Assembly (NCBI GenBank): GCA_013396995.1
Contig: VWZP01007922.1
Coordinates: forward strand, 372,001 to 436,000
Direction of reading: 5' to 3'
DNA length: 64,000 nt
DNA from: Dicaeum eximium
Lineage: Eukaryota > Chordata > Aves > Passeriformes > Dicaeidae
Positions 25,601-38,239 of the stretch are shown piece by piece. Made by a program: the position numbers and the translations under genes. The first letter of the stretch is position 1. Each line of letters starts with the position of its first letter. The notes below the pieces were generated by a model that was given only the letters and a program-made list of their open reading frames with translations, ran no database searches and had not been told where the DNA came from.

Positions 25601-27811
25601 GGACAGTGAGCGTTATGTCCTCGCTGCAGCATGGAAGGACAAAATCAGAAAGATTTTGTGAAAGAGCCGTGATCCTTCAGCTCTGCTCCTCCTCGGTCTT
25701 TTCTTCTGCTGCTTCCTTTCTGAAGGGCAACTAAAGCTCTTGCTCAGGTATTATGTAAATACAACATCTGCATCCCATGCTATGAAAGTATCATGGAAGA
25801 AAGTACAAAAGGCAGAGCAGACTTGTAAAGTGCTGCAGAGAAGGAGAATTTTGGCAGTGCAATATCATCATTCCCCTCCCCAGCTCTGTTTGTGAGGGCA
25901 ACATTATATGAGCCCCTTGCCATTACAAAGGAATGCTGAAACAGTAATTTTAAATAAATTTTAGCATTTCTTTATGAAGTAGAAAAGCAAAAATGGAATC
26001 CTGATTGTGTGATGAACTCTAATTTTTCAGAGATAACAACAGGCAATTTTCAAGGAAAGCCAAATGACATATTTTCATTCAACAGACTAAGGGAAATGGA
26101 TGAAAAGGTGCAGTTTTCTGACATTATCTGGACAAATAATGATAGAAGGGAAAATGTTCTTGTCCCTAAAGTAAATAGTCTTATTTAAAAACTATATCAG
26201 GGAAAAAAGAAAAAAACAAGGATTCATTTGCAATGAGTCTGAAGAGCAATAAACAATTAGAAATATATCCCTGGGTCCCTGAAAATCTCTCCTAGGCTTC
26301 TGCAACCTTGGTCTCATCACATCCATTGTGCCTCAACAAGCCTACCTCCAAAATGAGATGAACTGGTAGCAGCATCACTACCAGACATGAGTGACTGCTC
26401 CTGAAGTTCTCCGAGGACCTCAAATGCAAGAGGTGGAGTGAGGGGCAGAGTTGCTAATTATTTTAAAGCCCCTTTGTGTTCATATTAATCAAAGTGTCAA
26501 GCTGATTCTCTCTAATTTAACTAAAGAAGACAGAGCTTTCACCGTGGGAAATGCTTTAAAGTTCACCAGGCTTGCATGACGAATTTACTGTATGCTTCCT
26601 GCTTGCTGGAAGTGTGTGCCTGATGGAATTTCTTTTGCTGTTTCTACTAATTGTCAGAACTATTTCCAGTGGCTTTAAACAAATGTTGACTCAGTCCTGC
26701 TGTGACATCTCAAAGCTGAATGTTTGATAGCACAGATTGCTAGGAAACACAGATATAGGAATGAATGCTACTTGAGAGCCAAACTGATTGCTGCAGAGTG
26801 GGGCTACAAAGATACAGCCTGACCCAGAAAATGTATTTAATAGACCAAAAAGGAAGCTTTTAAAAAATGCATAAATACATGTACAAGTGGATCTAAAATA
26901 TGCATTTGCAGGAGCCAAAACAAGATATTCCTAGAGAGAATGGGCTATCTCTTGGGAAAGCATTGCATGTTTCATAACCTTCCATGAATTATTTGATTTT
27001 GCTTTAAAAACCAGCAACAAATTCAGTGCAAAAATAGAGAAATCTACATTTCATTTAAATATTGCCTGTGAAACAAAAGATTTGATGCAAAGTGACAAAA
27101 GCCAGGAGATTCTAAATGCCTTACCCCTTCTTTTGCTCCTGAGTTCATCTCTCTAATGACAGTGTGCATTTGTGTGGCAGCAGGCAGGACGTGGAGTGTC
27201 AGCCGTAACACCAACATTTCCTGGGCATTTTGTCATTTTGATCATGTCTCCAAGAGCTGGGAGATGTTTGACCCAAAACACTAGACCCAGACAGCCAAGC
27301 ACAGAGTCATTCCCCTTTTTCCTCTCTGTCAATGCAATCTGTCACTGGTTGTGCTGGTCCTTAGAAGGATGTGAAGTTTTTTTGAGCAAGAGATGTTCCA
27401 AAAGAGAAGATGGATGAGGTAATTGCAAAGCATGGGCATCATGGCACTGTGTCAGTGATTAAGATATTAAAAATTAATGGTTGTAACTCATTGCTAGCCT
27501 CAGTGAGGGCAAGATGGATAGAGGTAAGAGATTTCTTCTAACAAGATCCCCATTTATTCCAGTCTTAGCTAACAACTCTTAGTTATTCCAGTCTGTGTGG
27601 TGAAGACCATCATGCAGATGATGACCCTTGGTACACAGGGTAGTAGGATCTGGAGTCGGAACTGTGCAAAATTCCCTTTCTTACCTGAAGCTATAGCTAT
27701 TGCAGCAGTACTAACTGAAGTGATAACCAGTGAAGGAATCTGCCTTCTACGTGGTGTACCAGCCTCTATAGAATGAATTCCTTTTTTCCACTTGAAGAAT
27801 GTCCATCTCTT

Positions 27812-28540
27812 AGAATCATTGAATGGTTTGGGTTGAAGTGGACCCTAAAGATTATCTAGTTCCAACCCTGTGATGCAGGCAGGGACAACTTCCACTAGAC
27901 CAGATTGCTTAAAGCCCCATGCAGCCTGGTCTTGATTGCTTCCAGGCATGGAGCACCCAAACTCCTCTGGGTAACCTGTTCTAGGACCTCACCACTGTCA
28001 CATTGAAGAATTTCTTCTTTCTATGTAATCTAAATCTACTCAATTTCAGTTTAAATTCATTCTCCCTTGTCCTATCACCATGTGCCCTTGTAAAAAGTCT
28101 CTCTCCAGCTCACTTGTGGCTCCCTTCAGGTATTGGAAGGTGCTATAAATTTCTCTGAAAACATCTCTTCTCTGTGTTGATCAACCACAACTTTCTGAGA
28201 CTATCTTCATAGGAGAGGTGCTCCAGTCCTCTGTGCATCTTCATGGCCCTCCTCTGCACTCACTCCAACAGGTCTATGTCCTTCCTATGGTGGGGACCCC
28301 AGAGTGGGGTACAGAACACGAGTGGGATCTCACAGGAGCAGAGTAGAGGGGGAGAATCACCTCCTTCCACTGCTTAGCACACTTCTTTTGAATCAGTCCA
28401 GGATCCTGTTGGCTGTCTGGGCTGCAAGTGTGCATGGCCAGGTCGTGTTGAGCTTCTCAACAACCAACACACCCAGATCCTTCTCCCCAGGGCTGCTCAC
28501 AGTCCATTCTCCACCCAGTCAGTATTTGTGTTTGGGATTA
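27812..28540 (-). mobile_element. CR1 LINE fragment, 3' part, minus strand
   Basis: Read on the minus strand this is the 3' end of a CR1 non-LTR retrotransposon. The window-left edge (AGAATCATTGAATGGTTTGG) is the reverse complement of the CR1 3' terminus, where CATTCTATGATTCT-type octamers normally sit. Further right come blocks characteristic of CR1: the TCTAGTTCCAACCCTGTGATGC part, the CTCCTCTGCACTC part, and the ATCCTTCTCCCCAGGGCTGCTC part. About 730 bp are kept, covering the 3' UTR and the C-terminal end of ORF2; the catalytic reverse-transcriptase core and ORF1 are absent (5' truncation, normal for CR1). The coding part is broken by stops and shifts, so the copy is inactive. The tail carries at most one or two octamers. 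The frame at 28304-28663 on the plus strand is an antisense shadow. Confidence 0.95.
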
Positions 28541-28545
28541 TTTTT

Positions 28546-28596
28546 TTTATTTAGGAGAAAAAGGACTTTATATGGGACTTTATTTAGGAGAAAAAG
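28546..28596. repeat. Two copies of an 18-bp direct repeat, 33-bp period
   Basis: TTTATTTAGGAGAAAAAG occurs at 28546-28563 and 28579-28596, just beyond the 5'-truncated edge of the CR1 copy. It is a small local duplication beside the insertion. Confidence 0.75.
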
Positions 28597-29250
28597 CCAT
28601 AGGCCACCAAATACTGTGGGTGGAAGAGCTGTCGTTTGCAATGATAAAATGTCATTAATATAAAAACCAGCCTGTTGTTTTCAGGCACTCCTCACTCCCA
28701 CTCACTGCCATTTTGGGGGGAAATCTAAAATTATTTGCATATTTCTCATGGCAATGTCAAATTTTTTACATCCTACTGGTCTATAGGATGAGGTTCTGAA
28801 AGCTGTTTAGGTAGTAGAACCACAAGCATCTCTATGAAATCCACAAGAAGCTAGATACAGACAAAATTTTATATCAAAATTACTTATATTTATCGCAAAC
28901 GAAACAGAGAACAACAGAAAACCAAGGGAAGTGAATTGACAATAAAGACAGAAGTTTTATCATTGTAAGATTTTTTTTCCTAGTTCCCTCCCAGGCCCCT
29001 GTGCAATCACAGCAGCTATGTTTTGTGGTGGCAAAGGTGTTGAGGGGTAAGAGGGTCTGTCAGTGATACCTGTCACTCAATTCATGATGCTTTGGAAGCT
29101 CTCAACTCTCTGGATTTCACCTTTGCAGAACAGGGGGAGACTCCAGGAGGAAAATCCTGCTGTTGGTGATCCAGCTGCAGAGGTCACTTTCCTTGCTGGG
29201 GTGGCTCATTGCACTGCCAGTGAATTCATTTAGAGGACAAAGAAGCTAGA

Positions 29251-29280
29251 GAAAGAAAAAAAAAAAAAAGAAAAAAAAAA
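29251..29280. repeat. A-rich tract (A14-G-A10)
   Basis: GAAAG is followed by long A runs broken by one G. Simple sequence. Confidence 0.85.
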
Positions 29281-29674
29281 GTGAGGTTTGTTATAAGCTG
29301 TGTCCTGTCTCAGAAAACAAAAGTAATAAAAAAAGCTTGGTTCCTTAGGTGAAGCTGAGAACTAGCTGACATTCACTTCTGCCAGTGCATCAGAAACTTT
29401 CTGGCGATAAAATCGAGATGCAGATAACAGGAAAGTTAGGCAGTCAGGCCAAGAGAACAAATGGAGTTGAGGAAGTGACTTATGCCACCTTGAAATTGTT
29501 TTGAACCTTCTAAGAACCAACAGCAGAAACGAACTAATTTATTTTGGAAAAATACTGATTTTCTATCCATGACACTGTGCTTCCTTATTGCATGATGGAG
29601 CCTGGAGTCTGGTGTGTGCCTGCCTCTGAGCCCTCTGAAGGCAGAGGAGAGAGATGGAGCTGAGAGATGGTGCT

Positions 29675-29708
29675 GCTGTGGGGTGAAGGGTGCTGTGGGG
29701 TGAAGGGT
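29675..29708. repeat. 17-bp G-rich tandem repeat, two perfect copies
   Basis: GCTGTGGGGTGAAGGGT is repeated exactly at 29675-29691 and 29692-29708, then decays into GCTGCAGGTGGCTGTGG. The plus strand is G-rich through about 29760. Confidence 0.85.
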
Positions 29709-30524
29709 GCTGCAGGTGGCTGTGGGGATGCTGGTGACTGCTGCTGGGTGAGGAGCACAGCTCTGCTGACACCTGTTTTCTGTCACAGCTGACAGAGACT
29801 TGAACTTTTTTTCAACTAAGAGGAAAATAAGCATTCCTGAAAAATAAATGTTTTACTGGATTCTTTTTCCTCCTTCCTTTCTCCATCACACCCACACATA
29901 CTCACACGAGGGAGTCAAATTCCAAACATTTCCTTCTGGAGTTTCTACTGATTGAAGAAGGCTGATATTTTGTGAAAGCCCATACCTAAGCCTATTTATG
30001 TGATTTAACTAGCACTGCTTTTTCCATAACTGGGTTTGGCCTTAAAATTATTTTTTTGCATTCATTTGTAAATCTTGTCATTTTCCTCTTTCCATTGCCA
30101 TTATTAGGATGAGAAAAAATGTTTTCCCTGAGGTGAAAAAAAAAACCAACAAAAAAACAACAACTTTGGCAGAGCTGATGATAGTGGGGAAAGGTTTAAG
30201 GGCAACACTGAAACCAGCCTTCTCTGATGACTTTGTGTTCTGTTTCACAGTAGGGGTTGTAGGCTGTATTTTTTCCTGTATTTTTGTGCTGCTACAAAGC
30301 TGGGTAAGTCACCCCAGCTTCTCCCAATCCATTCATTTAGTTCATGGCTGAGACTGGTCAGATACCTGTCTCTGGTACCCAGCTATCTCTTTCACTTAAA
30401 TCTGCTCTTTGATGGAGCACCAGCCTACCAGAGGCTGCTGACAAGGTCAAATTCATTGATCTGGGCTCCTCTACCAAAGGAATAGCACACATCTCTGTGA
30501 CAGCAAGTCAGAGGGTTACAAATT

Positions 30525-30650
30525 ATAATTTGAAAGAAGAAAAAGCACCTTTGAAAAACAAATATGGAAGAAGAAATAACAACTCCTTTTAATTTGTTGC
30601 TGTTTTTGAAAAATAATTTGAAAGAAGAAAAGCAACTCCTCTTTTTTTCA
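30525..30650. repeat. Imperfect direct duplication, about 88-bp spacing
   Basis: ATAATTTGAAAGAAGAAAA occurs at 30525 and again at 30613. CAACTCCT follows in both halves at different distances. This suggests an old partial duplication with later indels. Confidence 0.6.
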
Positions 30651-30924
30651 GTTGTCTAACATTATTCTTGTACTCATCTTGTCAACTGAAATACCTTACA
30701 TTTAGATATTTTACCAAAATATATTTAAGAAAAAAAGTTCAATCCAGTTGTTTGCTATTGGAATCCATAATCATCAAAAATCTCTGCTGAGACATGATTT
30801 TGGTCTACAGTTTGAAATAGCCACAGGTTAGACTGAGACCTTGGAGCAGATTGTGCCTTGGATGCAGAATTTCCAGAAACTGAATTCAGCCTTACAACTA
30901 CAGAATGTCACTAATGGGCACCTG

Positions 30925-30956
30925 AAAACAAAACAAAACAAAACAAAACAAAACCA
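30925..30956. repeat. (AAAAC)n microsatellite
   Basis: Six AAAAC units followed by AAAACC and A/C-rich decay. Confidence 0.9.
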
Positions 30957-32225
30957 AAAACAACCAAACCAACCTACTAAACTCAGTAGTTGACACTCCT
31001 TTCATTAACTAATGAAATGTAGCTTCTCTATGCTGGACAGCAGACCAGGGATTAGCTCCCTTGTGTGGTTTCTCTGTAAACAAGAGCCCTGTTTGCACCA
31101 GACAGGGCTCTGCCCTTCTTTTTTTTGTATCCAGACACAGGTGACAAACTTGTTTACTGCATTGTGGTATAAAACAAAATCAGCACTCTGCTTTGTAACT
31201 TCAGTGAAAAGTAAATATGCACCCAGTCAGTCAATGCTTAGTGTTGAGCAGAGACCATTTATCTGCAGATGCTCCTGCTATCTGTGCTCATACAACCTAT
31301 GGAAATTGGGCAGCACTTTGAAAAGCTGTCATATTAATTATCCTTTCTTGGTAATCATTGTAGCGACAATAATTGTGGTGAGCTCTTTGTTGATGCTTGC
31401 ACGGGCATTGAAGGCTGCCCTGTGGAAAGCATCCTTTGTCTTCAAACTATGACAAGCTAAGGTTACTAAATTCAACCTGTCTCTGTTGTGCAGGACTGGG
31501 AGGAAGATTCTCGCTTCATGTCATTGTACAAATTAAGGGAGATACAATCTTTAAAGGGTATTTATTTTAGTGGGGTTATTCCCCAGACTATCCAGCATTT
31601 AATAAAAAAATCAATTAAAGGAAATCCTGCTTCAAAGGGATACATGTGCATGTCTCATTTAACAAGGAAGGCAAAGGGATTTGTAATTGTTTTTCATGAA
31701 AGATTAAAAATGGTAATCAATATATTAATCATGATGATCTAAACCCTCAAGGACACTTATGTAACCAGTAAGAGAAACCAAGAGTTTGTTCCATCTCTTT
31801 ATTTTGAAAGAGCTATACCACATAAAGATGGAAGCTAGGCTAGGTGGGCCCAGGAATGCACTGAGAAAGGGTAAGATCAATTTGGTATTGTTACACATGA
31901 CTTGTGCTGATCCTGATTTCTTCATTCACTCCGGGTGAAATTCATCCCCCTTTAGTCCATCAGTTCAAAGCATTTGGATTATTTAAAGTATCAGAGATGA
32001 GGGTTAATCAAGTGTTTGAATGATTTGTAAACCTTGTGCTTGAGTTGTGCACAGAGAGCTCCCTTTCAAGAGCGAGTTTGCTGTCTGTGGATGTTCAGTC
32101 CTGGCTCTCACGGTAGCAGAAGGTTCCATAACCATCTATCTTAGCAACAAATAGGAAAATACTACTCCTTGCTAAGTGGTGTTCAGTAGCACTTTTTTAC
32201 AGCCATCTAACATTAACCCTGTGTG

Positions 32226-32242
32226 AAAAAAAAAAAAAAAAA
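32226..32242. repeat. A17 homopolymer
   Basis: Seventeen A on the plus strand followed by GAGG. No retrocopy was recognised upstream. Confidence 0.9.
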
Positions 32243-32999
32243 GAGGATAGAGTATGGTTTTAAACTGTCTCTTCTCTGTTTCATGGAGACTCCTGTGGAG
32301 GCCTCTGAGGTGGCAGTTTGGATCTTGTTGGAAACAAAGCTTTTCATCAGTACAATTCTTCAGAAAATTACAAATGTGCCATTCTGTGGTTGTAATAGGA
32401 AAAGCTTTGTAATCTCTATAACCGAAAATATCTTTTTTACTATAAAGTTGTGCAACGTGCAAGCTGACCTACTATCAATTCTACAATATAATTTTGAAAA
32501 GTTTATTGGCATCAAATGAAATATTCAAATCTCAAGCATTTATAAACACATTTAAGTAAAAATAAGAAAAATATAAACCTGAAAGTTACTTTTAAGAGGG
32601 AAGGCTAAATTTAAACCCTCAGAAAACATCAGATTTATACTATTTTTCCCTCTGCATGATTTTGTTCCTCTCTCCATTCCATAAATAATTGGGTATAACA
32701 GATTGGATCAAATATTGATATCATTAACCTCAGCTCTTTACCCAAAAGCATTTATGTTGAAGAGGTATGGCCAGTATTCTTATGTAAATTTTATGAAAAA
32801 AAGAAACAAAACAAAAAAGTACGGACGTATGGTAGATAATAGCGGTTCACTCAAATCATGCTATGGGCTTTACTGATAATACATTTGTGTGAATAATTTA
32901 ATCCCCTTACAATAAAGATTCTTAGTTGAGACTGCTGTTAACCTTTATACAAAATCTGGTAATTCCTTGTGAGGGTCTCATACACACAGAGTAATATCC

Positions 33000-33400
33000 C
33001 AGGCTGCTTGGGGTAAACAGCAGCTTGCCTTCATGAATAATATACTGATTAGCTGCAAAGGACATTTTTTGCTGTGAGTGATACCTTCCTGCACTACATG
33101 CCTAATGTTCTTTAATGCTGGTAAATGATGTTGACATATCTCAATGAATTTATGCGAGTGCTAATTATTAACTAATACTAATAATAAACAGCAAAATTGT
33201 GCCACTAATTGACTCTTTAAGATGTTTTTTTTTTCCCGCTTCCCAGTCTCAGAGCACTTTAAAAATATTTGGTGTAATAAGGCTCACAATACCTCTAATA
33301 GTTATGCCAGGAATTTGTCATTGTCTCTTAATGCTTGGAAGGAAAAAAATAGCACAATGACATTTAATGATTGGCACAAGAACAAGGTCTTGCCAGAGCT
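33000..33400. other. Possible conserved non-coding (regulatory) element
   Basis: The stretch is dense in homeodomain-type cores (TGCTAATTATTAACTAATAC, TTTAATGATTGG, CACTAATTGAC) and is free of the simple repeats common elsewhere in the window. It reads like the AT-rich core of a developmental enhancer. There is no coding potential of note. Conservation is inferred from texture only. Confidence 0.25.
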
Positions 33401-35519
33401 AGATTAGTGCCTGTGCTATTCTATTCCAGGTTTCTGTTCTCACCACAAAACTGGACAGTTTTCCCAAAGCAGCCTGTTGTCAGTAAGAGTACATCAAGAC
33501 AAGACAAATATGAGCAGTAGAGAGCACAGGGAAGTAGGCAAGTGGGAAAGCATTAAATGAGTCCTGCAAGCCCAGCAAGGAGATGGCTTAGGGACTTCTC
33601 CATCTCAGAGCAGCAGGGCTACCTACTGTGCAAAAGAAGCATCTCTTTAGGTGAAATCATTATGAGCAAGCTCAGAGAAACAACAGAACAGAGATGATCA
33701 GCTATTAACAGATGTGGCTCCTCCAGCCTGCTGAGAGTCCTAGATCAACTTAAGACAGAGACAAAATCAGGCACCGGGAAGAAGCTTACACTGCCTAGAG
33801 AGTTTCTGTCTGTCCCTCTCAACAAGAGCTGGCTGCTCACACGTTGGATTTTTGTCACACTGAGGGTCAAATCAATCAGAGCACAGGAGCAGTGAGTTGG
33901 AATCTCTCTTCCTCAGCTGAAGACATCTCCACACCCATCAGAGTATGCTCTGGTCCTGGCTGCAGCCTCAGCTAACACCTAACTGGTGTATCTTGCCTGT
34001 AGCACTGTGACCCCTTATAAACATTACATTTCTCAGGACCCAAGGAGTGCTCCCTGGATTGCTGGAAAACCATCCAGTGTTGGTGGACACACTTTACCAC
34101 ACTAACAATAATGGGGACAGCAAAGGACTTTCACATCCCTCATTTCTTTTCCTACCAGCTTTCCAGATGTATATAACTGGATCATCCCTGAACATTTTTT
34201 CAGAACACCTGGTTAGAGCTTTCAGTGGCAATTTCAGCTGAAGGTGGGGAAAGATGACACTGTGTTGAACTCACATATAAACTGGGTGAAGATAAAGGGT
34301 GCAAGATTAATTCTGACCTTTCACAGTGTTGAAGTGATTAATTATGCTGTCTTAATATTGTTTAAGAATATAATCAAAGTCTATAAGAATTTATGACTGT
34401 TACTGTGTTAGTACTAATAGAAAACATCCCAATAAATTCATTCTGCTCATCACTTGTGCACACATCCTTTCCTATCTACAGAGCACAAATAAACCAGCTC
34501 CACTTAAGGAAAAAAAAAAAAAGAAAATAGGATCTGTTTGTTTTAAACATCTTTAGCAGCATGGCACTTTCAATATTGCCTGGAAACAGTAGTTTGATGT
34601 CAGTTAAATGGGAGCATTGCTACTCACTGGGTCCCCAAACCCACCACCCCCAGTGCTTTCAGATTTCTTTCAAGTGAGCATCCATCCAGTTAAATTTGAG
34701 ATTGCTGACAAGAAATCACAGGCTGAGATGTGGGGGACCTGAAAGAAAAAAATCTGCATTTAGCCATAACTAGATCATTTTCCTAGTTATGTCTTAAATA
34801 AATGAATAAATGAATTTTAAAAAGTAAATAATCCTACAGTAAGCAGTGTTGTGAGAGATCTACAAATAAACAGAAATTAGTTAAAAACATTATTTGAGAA
34901 ATTAAATTGAAAAGTCAAGTTGCAGGGCTGAATTAAGGTAGTCATAATGCAGTTTTCAAATGCATTTGCAGTTGAGAGCTATGGAAAGCAGGATCAAAAT
35001 CTGACCACTTAGAAATAATAGCAGCATTGCCCTGGTATTTGGGTGCAGAAGCATCAAGCTCTGGAAAAGTTCACTTCATTTTGTTACTGTCTCTGCTCAT
35101 CATGAGCAGGCATTTAGCCGTGACCAGGGTCAGATCCCACTGCCTGATACAACAGGCTTGGAGGTGTGTGGAGAATTAATGCCCAGGGGAAGATAAAGTC
35201 TCTGAGTCCTTAGTCTTGCATACCAATGCCTTATCTCAAAATTCACAATGTGAAAATGACAAGACATGCCTAATGATGAATCTCTTAGTCATTTAAGATG
35301 GTAAAAAGTCTCAGCAGCATAGCTGTTTCCCCACAGTCCACTTTAGCTGGCTGTGAGGAATGTCAAAAGCTCCAGAGGATGGACCAAGCTATTTTAAGAG
35401 AGGTGAATTCATCCCTCCTTCATTGCATGAAATGAAAGGAGCAGCACAGGTAATTGACCTAGTGCTTATGTACCTCTGCCAAGGACCATCTGGAAATGAC
35501 TCTGAGTGAGGCCACACTC
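33401..35519. other. Non-coding unique sequence, no gene seen
   Basis: I see nothing beyond a short A13 tract at 34510-34522. No CR1 or LTR similarity was noticed until 35520. Confidence 0.5.
34510..34522. repeat. A13 homopolymer
   Basis: Thirteen A followed by GAAAATAGG. Confidence 0.85.
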
Positions 35520-36255
35520 ATCCACAGATCTGGGAATGGACCTTGACAGGCTTGAGAGGTGGGTCTGTGCAAACCTCGTGAAAGTCAACAACACCAAGTG
35601 CAAACTCTTGCACATGGGTTGGGGCAATCTCATGCACAATGACAGGGTAGGTGGAAAATGTCTTCAGAGCTGCCCTGAAGAGAAGGATTTGGGGTTGTTG
35701 GTGGATAAGAAGCTCAACATGACCTGGCAATGTGCACTCACAGCCTAGAAAGCCAATTGTGTCCTGGCTTACATCAAAAGAAGTGTGACCAGCAGATTGA
35801 GTGAGGTGATTCTGCCTCTCTACCCCACTCTTGTGACACCCCAAATGTACTAATGTGTCCAACTCTGGGGGTCACAACATGAGGATGTGTAGAACAGATT
35901 ACCCAGAGAAGTTCTGGAGTCTACCACACTGGACATATTAAAAAGCTGCCTGAACAATCCTGCGCCGTGTGCTCTAGGATGACCTTGCTTGAGCAGGGAG
36001 CTTGGACCAGGTGACCCCACTGTGGTGCTTTCCAACCTGACCCATTCTGTGACTCTGTGGACCAGCTGAAGTGAGTCCAGGGGAGGGCCCAGAAGAGGTG
36101 GGAGCCTCTGGGCATAATCAGAGCCTGGAGCCCCTCTGCTATGAAGACAGGCAGAGAGGTGGGATTGTTCAGCCTGGAAAAGAGAAGTCCCTGGGGTAAC
36201 CTTTAAGCACCTTCCAGTACCTAAAGGGAGTGACAAGAGACCTACAGAAAAAGGA
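35520..36255 (+). mobile_element. CR1 LINE fragment (ORF2 C-terminal region), interrupted by a nested CR1
   Basis: The host copy reads in sense on the plus strand and is split into 35520-35889 and 36060-about 36255. The left half keeps an open frame of about 80 codons up to 35748 containing CR1 ORF2 C-terminal motifs such as LDRLERW and EEKDLGLLVDKKLNM. A stop at 35746 then ends the frame. The right half resumes at ACCAGCTGAAGTGAGTCC, which is exactly the CR1 sequence expected to follow CAACATGAGGATGTG of the left half. It runs through the SYEDRLRELG-like coding block (TATGAAGACAGGCAGAGAGG) and stops in the CCAGTACCTAAAGGG block. The native 3' UTR and octamer tail are missing, so the copy is truncated at both ends and inactive. 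Confidence 0.92.
35890..36059 (+). mobile_element. Short CR1 3' end nested inside another CR1
   Basis: About 170 bp beginning AGAACAGATTACCCAGAGAAG and ending ATTCTGTGACTCTGTG, the octamer-type terminus of CR1. It contains the 3' UTR blocks CTTGAGCAGGG and GGTGCTTTCCAACCTGACCC. The host CR1 is continuous across it once it is removed, so it is a later, heavily 5'-truncated insertion in the same orientation. TGTG is present at both junctions, but this may be part of the octamer and not a true target-site duplication. Confidence 0.85.
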
Positions 36256-38239
36256 CACAGAAGAATCCCACAGCCAGGGAGGCAGCAGCTCGTCACCAAA
36301 AATTGCAGAATGTGCTGCTGAAAGCATTATGGGATTTTAGTAATTAGGCATCTACAAGAAAGGTTAAGAATATAAGAGCAGACTTAACTGGGTCAGGGCA
36401 AAGTTTAACCTAGCACAGTATCTGTGCTCAAACATTGACCAAAAGCAGAAGCCTGGGGAAGAACAAGTACAGGAATAAAAATATATGTGATTCCTCCCCC
36501 TCTACTACTCAAACTTTAAGGTCAGTGACTTCCTGACCTAAGACAAATGATATTTCTGCATGTTTATTAAGCCTCAGTAGGTTTCTTTTCCAAACACTTT
36601 CCAGTTTCCCCTTGAAGCCACATGACCATCCTTTGGCAAGGAGTGCCAGGACTTCACTGTGTGTTACTTGAAGCCTCTTGCTCTTTTTTAGTCTGACTGC
36701 TGTTAGTGCCATTGGATGCCTCTCTCCACTTTTGGTGGAGATAGCAAACCCCTTTCCCCTTCTCACTCTCTGTGTCACTTCTTATAGACAGTTACATATT
36801 ACCCTTTCAATGGCTCTTTTCCAGAGCAAAAAGTCCCAGGATAGTCAAGTATTCCTCATGAGGGAGCTGCTTAATGCCTTTGATGATATTGCTCCAGTGC
36901 TTTTATGGGATAAAAGAGCTTGAATTGAAAAACAATCTCAACACATGGCTAAGCCTTGGATTCATATTGTGGAAAAAAAAGTTTCTCTGTTCCTCTCTGT
37001 TTTCCTAGTATTTTGTGTGCTTTTTGACTGCTACAATACCTTGAGCTGGGATTTTCATAGTGTCTGTTGTGACAGTAGAGGCCTGAGATACAACTATTAG
37101 CGTCACACCCATCAATTCACATGTGAAGTTGTTCCCAGGATGAGGATGATGACTTTTGTTCACAACAAGTTTCTTCTGCTCATTCACCTGTGTAAGCTTG
37201 CTCAGTAACACTGAGTGATTTGCAATATGGTGGTAGATGAAATTGCCAACAAAACAGGAGTGAGAGACAATCCACATGAAGACATTTCCCACATAAAAGA
37301 GTCCTTTGGGTTGTTACTCTGCTAACCCTGTGAGTTAATGTGGTTGGAGTTTGGCCCTGTGCCTCTGGAGTTTAATTATTAAATAAGAGCTCCTAACACT
37401 AAAGAATAAACTTTACAAAAACTTTACAAACTTTACTTATTAAAGAATAAACAGTCCTCTTCCCAAGAATCCAATACAGGGAATAGAAGCAAGGTGAGTG
37501 TTTTCTTTTCATCATTTTCTGGTCTCATTTTCTTCCCATCAGCCACAGAGGAAAACTAACACTCCCATGCAGTGCCATGTGTTTCCAGCAAATCCCCTTC
37601 TGCTGCTTCCATCTCTTACAGTCTTCTCTCTTACTCCTGACAAGTTCCAGAGCAGGGGCAAAGCCTCACCTGGCATGCAATGTGATAGATAATGATAAAG
37701 GAACAGCAATGTTTTGTCCTCACAAAAAAATCCCATTTATTCACTGCTAGTGGAGACTTGTTTCTCTACCTGAGGTTTTATTGGGTATGAATGAATGGTT
37801 TTGCAGCTCTGGGCATTACATCCAGGACACATTAGTGATAATTCAGCATGCAGACAGTTTACTCCAGAACAGCAGAACAGAAACTATCTGGTCTGCTGTC
37901 TCATAGGAAAATGATTTCCACGTTCCTCTCCCCCTGCTTAATTACTTTCAAAACAGATAATTAAAAATATCAAAGGGAAATATCACTGTCTCATTACATT
38001 CCTCATTTAAATGAACATAATATGGCAGGAAATTATTTTGAGCATGAAAGAAATAGAAAAAGCAGCCTAAGAGTGGACCAGTCCAATTCTTCAATTTTGT
38101 AGGAGAGAAGGAAGACCTGACTCTTAATAAATTTTAAAAAAAAGTATTTTAACATAAGTAAAGGTTTAAAATAATATATGCATTGAATATATTTCTATTA
38201 TTAACTGGCTGTGTAACTTTTTTTTTTTCAGTTAAGTAT

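Larger units (their letters stand above)
11931..27811. other. Long non-coding unique stretch, no gene or LINE seen
   Basis: Nearly 16 kb without recognisable coding sequence or transposons. It contains small duplications at 15350-15391 and 16374-16427, microsatellites listed separately, a hairpin at 14314-14336 and a GC-richer patch around 16990-17145. Frames of 60-139 codons occur on both strands (for example 23212-23631 minus) but lack family resemblance or clear splice context, and I treat them as chance frames. Confidence 0.5.
28541..32999. other. Non-coding unique sequence with A-rich tracts, no gene seen
   Basis: No recognisable gene. It includes A/G-rich tracts at 29251-29280, a 17-bp tandem repeat at 29675-29708, an 88-bp spaced duplication around 30525-30650, an (AAAAC)n microsatellite at 30925-30956 and an A17 run at 32226-32242. 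The 146-codon plus frame at 31012-31452 is cysteine- and serine-rich with no family likeness and is not taken as a gene. Confidence 0.5.

Noticed and set aside
28304..28663. 119-codon plus-strand frame
   Set aside because: Mostly antisense to the minus-strand CR1 copy.
30925..30956. (AAAAC)n as a CRISPR-like array
   Set aside because: It is a simple pentanucleotide microsatellite with no spacers, in a vertebrate-type genome.
31012..31452. 146-codon plus-strand frame
   Set aside because: Cysteine/serine-rich translation with no recognisable motif or splice context; consistent with a chance frame.
35850..36299. 149-codon minus-strand frame
   Set aside because: Antisense shadow of the nested plus-strand CR1 elements.
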